Origin: Maricaulis sp.
GTDB lineage: Bacteria > Pseudomonadota > Alphaproteobacteria > Caulobacterales > Maricaulaceae
Length of the DNA: 5,608 bases
Direction: 5' to 3'
NCBI GenBank assembly: GCA_002694345.1
Contig: NZLV01000207.1
Coordinates: 1-5,608 of the forward strand
The position numbers were made by a program, and so were the translations under genes. The notes under the pieces are model-generated. The model made no database searches and had not been told where the DNA came from. It saw nothing but the letters and a program-made list of their open reading frames with translations. This document shows, piece by piece, positions 1-5,436 of the stretch (position 1 is the stretch's first letter; every line of letters begins with the position of its first letter).

Positions 1-246
1 GAGGACTGCACCCTCAACGGCATCCCGCTCCATGGCGAGGTGGAAGTGGTGGATAGTTTCGCGGACTTCCAGGTCCAGGTCGTGACCAGCTTTCCGGACC
101 TGAAGGTGAAACGCGTCACCAGCTTCCCGGATGATTGCGGGGAGTGGCGCTTTGTCGACAGCTTCCCCGATTTCACGATCGAATTCGTCGACAGCTTTGC
201 CGATATCAAGATCGAGTATGTGGAGAGCTTTCCGGGCCTGCCCTGA
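1..246 (+). CDS. Short-repeat protein, 7(1) septoil-knot-like (5' end outside window)
   Basis: The reading frame is open from the first base and ends in TGA at 244-246, so 81 C-terminal residues are visible and the true start lies upstream. The chain is almost entirely a repeat: six units of the form V-[DTE]-S-F-[PA]-[DG]-hydrophobic, each followed by a short alternating strand such as QVQV or TIEF. The Ser-Phe pairs fall at visible residues 19, 30, 41, 54, 65 and 76, so spacing is 11, 11, 13, 11, 11. The longer unit carries an inserted CGEW. Two cysteines (residues 3 and 46) could form a disulfide if the protein is exported. From memory, this pattern (DC...G.V.VVDSFADF...CGEW..VDSFPDF) matches a family of small, often secreted bacterial proteins named for a predicted 7(1) torus knot. 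No function is known to me. An in-frame GTG at 40 is unlikely to be the start, because the family-like sequence continues upstream of it. Confidence 0.8.
   Translation, partial: EDCTLNGIPLHGEVEVVDSFADFQVQVVTSFPDLKVKRVTSFPDDCGEWRFVDSFPDFTIEFVDSFADIKIEYVESFPGLP
49..243 (+). repeat. Six degenerate 33-39 bp tandem repeats encoding V-x-S-F-P/A-D units
   Basis: Each unit begins with a codon for Val, then Asp/Thr/Glu, Ser, Phe, at 49, 82, 115, 154, 187 and 220. Five of the six have the AGY Ser codon followed by TTY Phe. The nucleotide copies have diverged while the protein pattern stays strict, which suggests an old repeat under protein-level selection rather than recent tandem duplication. The third unit is six bases longer and encodes the CGEW insertion. 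Confidence 0.85.
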
Positions 247-254
247 CGGCGGAC

Positions 255-731
255 TTATTGCGGCGCTGCAGCCGCCACGTCAGACCGGACACGCCATTCA
301 CCCGGCGCCGCCTCAATCCAGTGCGCGACATAATGAGCGCTGGCCGTGAAGGCCGGCATATCTGCGGCCATGGCCTCATTGGGCTGGAAACTCAGCTCTC
401 CATATCCCCGTTCAATGGCGGAGCCCTGGCAGGCCCAGACATCCAGAGCCGTCAGTGCAAATCGCCATTCGCCCAAGGCTGCCAGGCCTTCCCAATGAGC
501 CTGGATCGCAGCCCGTCCCTCCAGCGGCATGGAATTGGGTGAAACCTGCCAGGCATCCTCGGTGAAGACTTGCGCGTATCGCGCCATGTCACCGGCCTCG
601 AGCGCGGCCTGCACCTCGGCATTCTGTGCCTCGATCGCGGCCAGTGCCTCGGCTTGTGATGCCGCGTCACCGCAGCCCCCCAGTTCAGCGTCCACGACCA
701 GTCCGGCCATCAAAATGATGAGCATCGCCAT
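255..731 (-). CDS. SnoaL/DUF4440-like (NTF2-fold) protein, putative lipoprotein
   Basis: A 158-residue protein. Residues about 30-152 follow the DUF4440/SnoaL-like pattern: an N-terminal helix with N37 and the 'AGD...YAQVFTEDAW' segment (46-61), an 'LEGRAAIQAHW' helix (70-80), and a final strand pair with 'YVAHWI...GEWRVRSDV'. NTF2-fold proteins of this type bind or turn over small hydrophobic ligands, but the substrate cannot be read from sequence. The N-terminus has a hydrophobic stretch (residues 4-13) and then LGGC at 17-20, which fits a lipobox. However, there is no Lys/Arg before the hydrophobic stretch, and Asp14/Glu16 lie between it and the cysteine, so export is uncertain. An in-frame TGA lies 15 bases upstream of this ATG with no start codon between, so translation cannot begin earlier; Met3 and Met8 are later options. 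It lies 61 bases downstream of the methyltransferase on the same strand and may be co-transcribed with it. Its stop is 8 bases from that of the convergent repeat protein. Confidence 0.82.
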   Translation of the reverse strand: MAMLIILMAGLVVDAELGGCGDAASQAEALAAIEAQNAEVQAALEAGDMARYAQVFTEDAWQVSPNSMPLEGRAAIQAHWEGLAALGEWRFALTALDVWACQGSAIERGYGELSFQPNEAMAADMPAFTASAHYVAHWIEAAPGEWRVRSDVAAAAPQ

Positions 732-792
732 CCCCCATCTCGTTTTTCAAGCAGACTAAAGCATGCGACCGCATCCGCCAAACACGCGAGCT

Positions 793-1413
793 TCAGGCCG
801 GTGTCGCCATGCCGATATAGTCGAACCCGGCAAAGCGCGGCGAACCGGGCATGTACTCGGCTTCCATCTCGCGGATGGCAAAACCGCCGCCGGTGATCAG
901 CTGATCCATGGGGCGGGCCAAATGGCAGCCACCGGCAATCCGTTTCCAGATCGTTTCGATCCGCTCCTGCCAGCGCACCACACCGGGGTCCGGCGCGCGG
1001 CCATGCTCGCAGAACAGCAATTGCCCGTCCGGTTTCAGCACCCGCCGCATTTCCCGCATGGCGTCCTCGGCCTGCGGGATGGAGCACAGCGTATAGGTCA
1101 GCACGATGGTGTCGACGGAGGCGTCGGGCAGTGGCAAGGCTTCGCCGCCCGCATCCAGCAGGTCATGCGGGATCGTGGTGTCGGCGAGCTTTTCGGCGGC
1201 CTTGCGGCGCATGCCGGCCGAGGGTTCGACCCCGATCAGGCGTTCGACCCGGGTCGTGTCATAGAGTTCCAGATTGGCCGCGGCACCCATGCCGATCTCC
1301 AGAACCTGGCCCTTGGCCCGCGGCACCACCTTGGCCCGCTGCTTCATGATCGCGCCCCGCGAACACACGCAGCCGATCAGATCCGGCAGAATTTTCTCGC
1401 TGTAGAAGCCCAT
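793..1413 (-). CDS. Class I SAM-dependent methyltransferase (METTL7/UbiE-like)
   Basis: A 206-residue protein with a Methyltransf_11-type Rossmann core. Motif I is VLEIGMGAAANLELY (37-51), where the third glycine of the usual GxGxG is replaced by alanine. The acidic end of strand 2 is GVEPS (61-65), binding the SAM ribose. Motif II-like 'LPLPDASVDTIVLTYTLCSI' spans 93-112, and motif III-like 'RRVLKPDGQLLFCEHG' spans 123-138. The C-terminal part (W148, W156, G161-G-C-H-L) resembles the METTL7/TMT1 group (W..., DGCNLTR), whose human members methylate alkyl thiols. The bacterial substrate is unknown, so this is a family-level assignment only. The chosen ATG has a strong ribosome site (AGGGAG, 6-base spacing). 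The frame stays open upstream to 1638, but that extension overlaps the divergent DUF4269 gene and has no methyltransferase character. It is probably the first gene of a transcript that also includes the SnoaL-like gene. Confidence 0.9.
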   Translation of the reverse strand: MGFYSEKILPDLIGCVCSRGAIMKQRAKVVPRAKGQVLEIGMGAAANLELYDTTRVERLIGVEPSAGMRRKAAEKLADTTIPHDLLDAGGEALPLPDASVDTIVLTYTLCSIPQAEDAMREMRRVLKPDGQLLFCEHGRAPDPGVVRWQERIETIWKRIAGGCHLARPMDQLITGGGFAIREMEAEYMPGSPRFAGFDYIGMATPA

Positions 1414-1419
1414 ATCCGT

Positions 1420-1425
1420 CTCCCT
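1420..1425 (-). promoter_or_regulatory. Shine-Dalgarno site of the methyltransferase
   Basis: On the minus strand this reads AGGGAG, six bases before the ATG at 1413. It decides the start against the longer open frame reaching 1638. Confidence 0.75.
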
Positions 1426-1435
1426 CTCAGCCCAG

Positions 1436-1441
1436 ATTAGC
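1436..1441 (-). promoter_or_regulatory. Possible -10 element for the methyltransferase transcript
   Basis: The minus strand reads GCTAAT, close to the GCTAnA form of the -10 element known from Caulobacter-type housekeeping promoters. Transcription would start near 1429 and leave a short leader that still includes the AGGGAG ribosome site. No convincing TTGAC -35 lies 15-19 bases upstream, so the call rests on one hexamer and its position. Confidence 0.3.
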
Positions 1442-1482
1442 GAAACCGGCGAAGCGGTCGAGCCATGTCTGCGGTGCGTGCG

Positions 1483-1488
1483 TTGACA
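1483..1488 (+). promoter_or_regulatory. Possible -35 hexamer for the DUF4269 gene
   Basis: A perfect TTGACA. The -10 position 17 bases downstream (around 1506-1511) is not TATAAT-like, so the promoter is unproven. If it is real, transcription would begin at about the ATG at 1519, giving a leaderless or nearly leaderless mRNA. That would agree with the absence of a ribosome site before that ATG. Confidence 0.22.
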
Positions 1489-1518
1489 GGCCTGGCGTGG
1501 CGCGACACCAAACAACCC

Positions 1519-2079
1519 ATGAGCGAAACGATTCCCGACATCGAAACCGTGCGGTCGCGCCTGATGGAGGCGCGCCTCTTCCAGCGCCTCTGGGCCTTTG
1601 ATCCGCGCTGGGTCGGCTCCATCCCGCTGGACATCCATGGCCCGGATGCGGACGTCGACATTGCCTGTTCAGCCGGTCCGGACCTGGACGCCTTCCGGCA
1701 GCATCTGGAGGCCGAATTGTCGGGACACGATGCGCAGGTGACGCGCAACACCCATGCCGGCGAACCCTCGATCATTGCCCGCTTCTCGCTGGACGGGCTG
1801 CCGGTGGAGATATTCGGGCGCACCCGGCCGGTGGAAACGCATGAAAGCTATGTCCACTGGCTGGCGGAGGACCGGATCCTGCGCCTCGCGGAAGACCGGC
1901 TGCGCACCGATATCCGGGCGATCAAGCTGGACGGGCTGAAGACCGAACCCGCCTTCGCCAGGGCGCTGGACCTGGGCGGTGATCCCTATGTGGAACTGCT
2001 CAAACTCGCCTCACCCGGCGATGACGCTCTGGGCCAGCTGATCCAGACGGCCGGTTACGCGCTGAAGCCGGAGGCCTAG
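1519..2079 (+). CDS. DUF4269 family nucleotidyltransferase-like protein
   Basis: A 186-residue protein that matches the DUF4269 pattern as I know it. It has 'GSIPLDI' (33-39) followed by a D-x-D pair, D45 and D47 in 'DVDIAC', the metal-binding position of the nucleotidyltransferase fold. Next comes 'PSIIARF...GLPVEIFG' (83-100), where E97 sits at the third carboxylate position. Last is the family signature 'GLKTEPAFARAL...GDPYVELLKLA' (139-164). The fold implies nucleotidyl transfer, but no substrate or partner is known for the family, so function is open. An alternative ATG at 1465 would add 18 residues without family character; neither start has a clear ribosome site. I chose 1519 because it gives the usual family length and a TTGACA lies between the two. 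It is divergent from the methyltransferase, and its stop codon overlaps that of the convergent oxygenase gene. Confidence 0.85.
   Translation: MSETIPDIETVRSRLMEARLFQRLWAFDPRWVGSIPLDIHGPDADVDIACSAGPDLDAFRQHLEAELSGHDAQVTRNTHAGEPSIIARFSLDGLPVEIFGRTRPVETHESYVHWLAEDRILRLAEDRLRTDIRAIKLDGLKTEPAFARALDLGGDPYVELLKLASPGDDALGQLIQTAGYALKPEA
2076..2079. other. Interlocked stop codons of two convergent genes (CTAG)
   Basis: The palindrome CTAG provides TAG at 2077-2079 for the plus-strand DUF4269 gene and TAG at 2078-2076 for the minus-strand oxygenase gene. The coding regions therefore overlap by three bases tail to tail, leaving no room for an intergenic terminator. The transcripts must overlap or end inside the opposite gene. 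Confidence 0.95.
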
Positions 2080-2810
2080 CCCGGCCCGGGATCCTCGCCC
2101 ATGCGCAGCCAGCCGGTGATCGACAGGCGCGCCTGTTTCACCTTCTTGGCGACCGGCAGGACCTCGTGCGGCTGCGGCACCTTGAACATGGAGAGCGTGT
2201 TCGGCCCCGGCACGAAACGGTCGATCTCTTTGCCCGACGCATCCATGAATTTGAGCGTGCCGCCCCATTCGCGCTTCCACTCCGGCGACAGGGTGAGGAC
2301 ATAAGCCGCGACCCGGTTCTTGCCCTCCACACCATCATCATGCGTGTTGAGGAAATGACCGGTGCGATAGCGGGTCAGCTGGGCGTCGGCAAAACTGATG
2401 CGCGGCTCGTCCAGCAGGGTGCGCATGGCGCCCAGGAAAGTCTCGCCATTGAGCCATTCGAACAGGTCGGCCAGCAGCGGCACTTCCGGGCGCAGCGTGC
2501 CATTGTGCCATTTGTCGTACAGCGGATAAGTCTCGTAGAGATACTGGAACCCCTTGGCCGCATCGACATGGACCTGGCGCTCGAACTCGATGCGCTTGGC
2601 CGCCGGCAGGTCGTACATGGCCTCGGCATCCAGATCGAGGTGGCGCCCGCCCAGACGGGTCACCAGAACCCAGCGCGGCACATCATCCACCGCCTTGAGC
2701 ACGCGGGCATAGTCCGCCGCGTCGAGCAGGCCCGGGATCTGGCAACGCGTCTGCGTGACCAGGGCCTGGTGGGCGGTTTCCAGATCGATTGTCGAACCCA
2801 GTTTGAACAT
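2076..2810 (-). CDS. 2-oxoglutarate/Fe(II)-dependent oxygenase, prolyl 4-hydroxylase type
   Basis: A 244-residue protein with a double-stranded beta-helix oxygenase domain at its C-terminal half. The Fe(II) triad is H157-x-D159 (in 'NTHDDG') and H215 ('PQPHEVLPV'). R228 in 'ARLSITGW', 13 residues after the last His, is the expected 2-oxoglutarate carboxylate ligand. 'LTRYRTGHFLNTHDD' and 'LTLSPEWKREWGGTLKF' are typical of the P4H/Tpa1/Ofd1-like branch, in which bacterial members hydroxylate protein or peptide side chains; the substrate here is not visible. The N-terminal 140 residues hold 'LLDAADYARVLKAVDDVPRW' and an aromatic-rich segment (FQYLYETYPLYDKWHNG, 88-104). Three in-frame starts exist: GTG 2834, ATG 2822 and ATG 2810. 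The last is preferred because GGGGA lies five bases before it, while the others lack a spaced site. There is no signal peptide, so it is probably cytoplasmic. Confidence 0.88.
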   Translation of the reverse strand: MFKLGSTIDLETAHQALVTQTRCQIPGLLDAADYARVLKAVDDVPRWVLVTRLGGRHLDLDAEAMYDLPAAKRIEFERQVHVDAAKGFQYLYETYPLYDKWHNGTLRPEVPLLADLFEWLNGETFLGAMRTLLDEPRISFADAQLTRYRTGHFLNTHDDGVEGKNRVAAYVLTLSPEWKREWGGTLKFMDASGKEIDRFVPGPNTLSMFKVPQPHEVLPVAKKVKQARLSITGWLRMGEDPGPG

Positions 2811-2833
2811 CGGCTTCCCCATTCCAGGGCGCA

Positions 2834-2879
2834 CTGTTTCACAGCCGCCCCAGCGGGTTAAGTCTCCATTCTGTCACAG
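2834..2879. promoter_or_regulatory. Two CTGT-n-ACAG dyads in the divergent region
   Basis: CTGTTTCACAG (2834-2844) and CTGTCACAG (2871-2879) are both dyads with CTGT and ACAG half sites, separated by 3 and 1 bases. Their centres are 36 bases apart. They lie just upstream of the oxygenase gene, in the gap it shares with the divergent exporter operon, which is where an operator could act. The half sites are short and the spacers differ, so chance is a real alternative. Confidence 0.25.
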
Positions 2880-2918
2880 GGCCGGGCCCGGGCGGGACAG
2901 GCCACTGCGCAATACCGG

Positions 2919-2947
2919 TGGATCGCTGCGGCGCGCCTGACTAGATT
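2919..2947 (+). promoter_or_regulatory. Possible promoter of the ABC exporter operon
   Basis: TGGATC at 2919-2924 and TAGATT at 2942-2947 are 17 bases apart. The -10 in context reads ACTAGATTC, near the alphaproteobacterial GCTAnAwC form. The start would fall near 2954, giving a leader of about 20 bases that includes the GGGAGG ribosome site. The -35 match is weak. Confidence 0.33.
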
Positions 2948-2960
2948 CGGCGTCCAGATT

Positions 2961-2966
2961 GGGAGG
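2961..2966 (+). promoter_or_regulatory. Shine-Dalgarno site of the ABC ATPase gene
   Basis: GGGAGG sits seven bases before the ATG at 2974. It settles the start against an in-frame TTG at 2959, which would put the ribosome site inside the coding region. Confidence 0.85.
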
Positions 2967-2973
2967 GCCGAAC

Positions 2974-3909
2974 ATGCGCGAGACCATTCTCTCGCTCGAC
3001 GGGGTATCCAAGACCTATGGCGGCAAGCCGGCGGTGCGGAATGTGAGCCTCAATGTCGAGCGGGGCCAGATCACCGGTTTCCTCGGCCCCAATGGCGCGG
3101 GCAAGACCACCAGCCTGCGCATGTCCCTGGGCATTCTCCAGCCCGACAGCGGCACGGTCAGCCTGTTCGGCGGCCCGCCGCGCGCGCAAGCCCTGGACCG
3201 CGTCGGCTTCCTGCCGGAAGAGCGGGGCATTTACCGCAAGATGAAGGTGATCGACGTGATCATCTTTTTTGCCCGGCTGAAGGGTGTCGCCCCGAACACG
3301 GCGCGGCAGCGCGGCCTGGAGATGCTGGAAGAATTCGGCCTGGCCGATGTCGCCCAGTCCAAGGTGAAAGAGCTGTCCAAGGGCATGGCCCAGAAGGTCC
3401 AGATCATCTCCACCCTGATCCACGAGCCGGAATTCATCATCCTGGACGAGCCCTTCTCGGGGCTGGACCCGGTGAACCAGTCGGCGCTGGAACAGGTTGT
3501 GCGCAAACAGGCCGAGGCCGGGCGCACCATTCTCTTCTCCACCCATGTGATGGAGCACGCCGAACGGCTCTGCGACAAGATCGTGCTGATCGCGAAGGGC
3601 CGGAAAGTGTTTGACGGCAGTGTGAGCGAAGCCCTGGCCCGCGTACCGCGCCGGGTGACGCTGGAAGTCACCACGGATCGCAGTCTGAGCGAGATCCTGT
3701 CCGGGCTGGGCCAGCTGACCCGCGAAGCCGGTCAGGACGGCATGGTCTGGACCGTCGATCTCGCCCCCGACGCCGATGCCCAGGACGTGCTGAAAGCCTG
3801 CGTCGAGGCGGATGTGAAACTGACGCGTTTCGAACCGATGCGCGCCCACCTGCATGATGCCTTTGTCCATCTGGTCGGCCAGGGCGAAACGGAAGCGGAG
3901 ACGGTCTGA
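2974..3909 (+). CDS. ABC transporter ATP-binding protein, NatA-type
   Basis: A 311-residue nucleotide-binding subunit of an ABC-2 type exporter. Walker A is GPNGAGKTT (38-46). The Q-loop region reads GFLPEERGIYRKMKV (78-92), where the usual Gln is replaced by Glu82, a feature of the NatA/YhaQ group. The signature loop is LSKGMAQKVQ (134-143), also the group's variant of LSGGQ. Walker B with catalytic Glu is FIILDEP (154-160), the D-loop is SGLDPV (162-167), and the switch His is H191 in 'FSTHVMEHAERLCD'. Residues from about 220 to the end form a DUF4162-like C-terminal domain. All catalytic positions are present, so it should be an active ATPase that drives the adjacent permease at the inner membrane. 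NatA of Bacillus takes part in Na+ extrusion, but relatives export other compounds and the substrate here is unknown. The stop TGA shares its A with the ATG of the permease, so the two are translationally coupled. Confidence 0.95.
   Translation: MRETILSLDGVSKTYGGKPAVRNVSLNVERGQITGFLGPNGAGKTTSLRMSLGILQPDSGTVSLFGGPPRAQALDRVGFLPEERGIYRKMKVIDVIIFFARLKGVAPNTARQRGLEMLEEFGLADVAQSKVKELSKGMAQKVQIISTLIHEPEFIILDEPFSGLDPVNQSALEQVVRKQAEAGRTILFSTHVMEHAERLCDKIVLIAKGRKVFDGSVSEALARVPRRVTLEVTTDRSLSEILSGLGQLTREAGQDGMVWTVDLAPDADAQDVLKACVEADVKLTRFEPMRAHLHDAFVHLVGQGETEAETV
3897..3900 (+). promoter_or_regulatory. Shine-Dalgarno site of the permease, inside the ATPase gene
   Basis: GGAG lies eight bases before the permease ATG at 3909, within the last codons of the ATPase gene. 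Together with the TGATG overlap it supports re-initiation or coupled translation of the two subunits. Confidence 0.6.
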
Positions 3910-5303
3910 TGTGCAATATCTATCTCATCGCCCGCCGCGAATTCCTGTCCTATGTCGCCACCTGGGGCTTCTGGCTGTCGCTTCTGTCCGTGCCGATGTT
4001 CATGGCGCTCGGCTTTGGCATGCCGATCCTGATCGAGAGTTCCCAGCCTACCCGCTACTACGTCCTGGTCGACGAAACCGGCGGCCGGCTGGAGCAGGCC
4101 GTCTTTGACCAGATGGATGCGGCGCGGCAGGAACAGGCCGAGCGGGTCCGCGAGGCCGCCCAGGAGATGCTGGGCAACAACCCGCAGCTCCAGGCAGCGC
4201 TGGAAAGCTCAATGCAGCTGCCGGACGATGACTATATCCGCGTCAGCCCCGCTGAGACGTCGCTGGACGCGCTCCGCCCCTATCTGACCGGGCAGAGAGA
4301 GCTGGAAACCCGGGACGGCCCCCAGCCCCTGTTTGCCGCGATCTATCTGTCCGAGCCTGCACCCGGCCAGATAGAGATCGATTACTGGAGCGCCAATCTG
4401 ACCGATGGCAGCCTGCGCGCCACGATCCGCAATGCCCTGCGCGACTACATGCAGCTGGAACATCTGGTGGAAGCCGGTGTGGACCCGCTCCTGATCGCGG
4501 CGGCAGAAGATCTCAGTCCGACCGTGCGCGAGCTCAATCCGCAACGCTCAGCCGAAACCGCCGAGGTCTCCGAGAGCGAGAGCCTGCCGATCTTTGTCGG
4601 TGTCGCCACCGCTTTCGGCCTGTGGGTCGTGATCTTCTCTGTCGTGAACATGCTGCTGACCGCCATGATCGAGGAGAAGGGCAATAAGGTGCTGGAAATG
4701 ATGCTGGCCTCGGCCCGGCATCATGAAATCCTGGTCGGCAAGCTGCTGGGCGTTGCCGCCGTGTCCTTCACCCTGCTGCTGTTCTGGGGCGGTCTCGCCT
4801 CGACCGGCGGCTTTGCCATCCAACAGGTTATGGCGTCCGCCGACATTCCGGCAGCCGAGATCATGGGGACCCTGTTCAGCCCGGCCCTGATCGGCCCGGC
4901 CATCGGCTATTTCATCATCGGCTATCTGATGTATGGCGCCATCTTCCTGGCCGTCGGCTCGCTGTGCGAGACGATCCAGGACGCCCAATCCCTGATGAGC
5001 CCGATCATGCTGGTCATGATGGTGCCGCTCTTCCTGGTAATGATGGCCATCGACGCACCGGACAGCCCGATCGTCGCCGTGGCCAGCTGGGTGCCCCTGT
5101 GGACGCCCTTCATCATGCTGGTCCGCCTGCCCCAGGATATCGGCCTGATCGAAGTGATCGGCACCACGCTGGGCATGATTGCCATGGCGACCGGCGTCAT
5201 CTGGGGCGCCGGCCAGCTCTTCCGCATGGGCGCGCTCAACCAGGCCAATCAGGACACGGTGAAAAACTGGTTCAAGATCGGCAAGAAGACCTCGATCGGG
5301 TGA
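3909..5303 (+). CDS. ABC transporter permease, NatB-type (ABC-2 family)
   Basis: A 464-residue membrane subunit. The N-terminal amphipathic 'YLIARREFLSYV' (5-16) leads into TM1 (about 19-42). A large loop, presumably periplasmic, follows (about 43-225), containing a charged helical stretch (60-100, possible coiled coil) and 'IDYWSANLTDGSLRATIRNALRDY' (157-180). Further hydrophobic segments lie at about 228-252, 279-300, 326-351, 364-381, 387-407 and 413-435, making seven in all. The cytoplasmic turn 'TAMIEEKGNKVLEMMLASARHHEILVGKLLG' (251-281) is the coupling-type motif of the NatB/COG1668 group (EEK...E.LL.S.....L..GK). The size and single large loop fit NatB. With the upstream ATPase it should form an exporter of two plus two subunits. 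No regulator, membrane fusion protein or outer-membrane partner is present in the window. The substrate cannot be read from sequence. Confidence 0.93.
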   Translation: MCNIYLIARREFLSYVATWGFWLSLLSVPMFMALGFGMPILIESSQPTRYYVLVDETGGRLEQAVFDQMDAARQEQAERVREAAQEMLGNNPQLQAALESSMQLPDDDYIRVSPAETSLDALRPYLTGQRELETRDGPQPLFAAIYLSEPAPGQIEIDYWSANLTDGSLRATIRNALRDYMQLEHLVEAGVDPLLIAAAEDLSPTVRELNPQRSAETAEVSESESLPIFVGVATAFGLWVVIFSVVNMLLTAMIEEKGNKVLEMMLASARHHEILVGKLLGVAAVSFTLLLFWGGLASTGGFAIQQVMASADIPAAEIMGTLFSPALIGPAIGYFIIGYLMYGAIFLAVGSLCETIQDAQSLMSPIMLVMMVPLFLVMMAIDAPDSPIVAVASWVPLWTPFIMLVRLPQDIGLIEVIGTTLGMIAMATGVIWGAGQLFRMGALNQANQDTVKNWFKIGKKTSIG

Positions 5304-5343
5304 GGTGGCTACGCCCAGCAAGGCGAGCTGGATGCTGAGCCCT

Positions 5344-5383
5344 CCTTCCCCTTGATGGGGAAGGTGCCGGGCCGATGCCCGGC
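5344..5383 (+). repeat. Module A double hairpin
   Basis: The first stem pairs CCTTCCCC (5344-5351) with GGGGAAGG (5357-5364) across loop TTGAT. The second pairs GCCGGGC (5366-5372) with GCCCGGC (5377-5383) across loop CGAT. One base separates the two hairpins. Both stems are perfect. Confidence 0.9.
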
Positions 5384-5392
5384 GGAAGGGGT

Positions 5393-5411
5393 GAAAGCGC
5401 AAAGCGCTTTC
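5393..5411. repeat. Central hairpin between the two modules
   Basis: GAAAGCGC (5393-5400) and GCGCTTTC (5404-5411) form a perfect 8-bp stem around AAA. Its left arm shares the final GA of module A's GGGTGA tail. The strand-symmetric AAAGCGCTTT at 5401-5410 gives an alternative palindrome. Confidence 0.85.
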
Positions 5412-5436
5412 TGTCTCTCTGAAAGTCACCCACTCC

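Noticed and set aside
763..778. Hairpin between the methyltransferase and SnoaL-like genes as a terminator
   Set aside because: ATGCG/CGCAT leaves only a two-base loop and has no adequate T-run after it on the minus strand.
763..1440. Plus-strand open frame opposite the methyltransferase
   Set aside because: It is the mirror of a clearly conserved methyltransferase and has no recognisable domain.
1414..1638. N-terminal extension of the methyltransferase (75 codons)
   Set aside because: The ATG at 1413 has a strong ribosome site, and the extension overlaps the DUF4269 coding region and lacks family sequence.
2166..2861. Plus-strand open frame opposite the oxygenase
   Set aside because: The minus strand carries the complete HxD...H...R motif set; this frame is its shadow.
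2882..2891. CCGGGCCCGG palindrome as an operator
   Set aside because: A pure G/C palindrome of this size is easily expected by chance at this base composition, and there is no second copy.
2941..3870. Long minus-strand open frame (309 codons) opposite the ABC ATPase
   Set aside because: It is antisense to a gene with complete ABC motifs. Its translation is rich in His, Gln and Arg without any domain, as expected from GC-rich mirror frames.
5344..5383. Rho-independent terminator for the exporter operon
   Set aside because: The stems are strong, but no run of T follows either hairpin on the plus strand.
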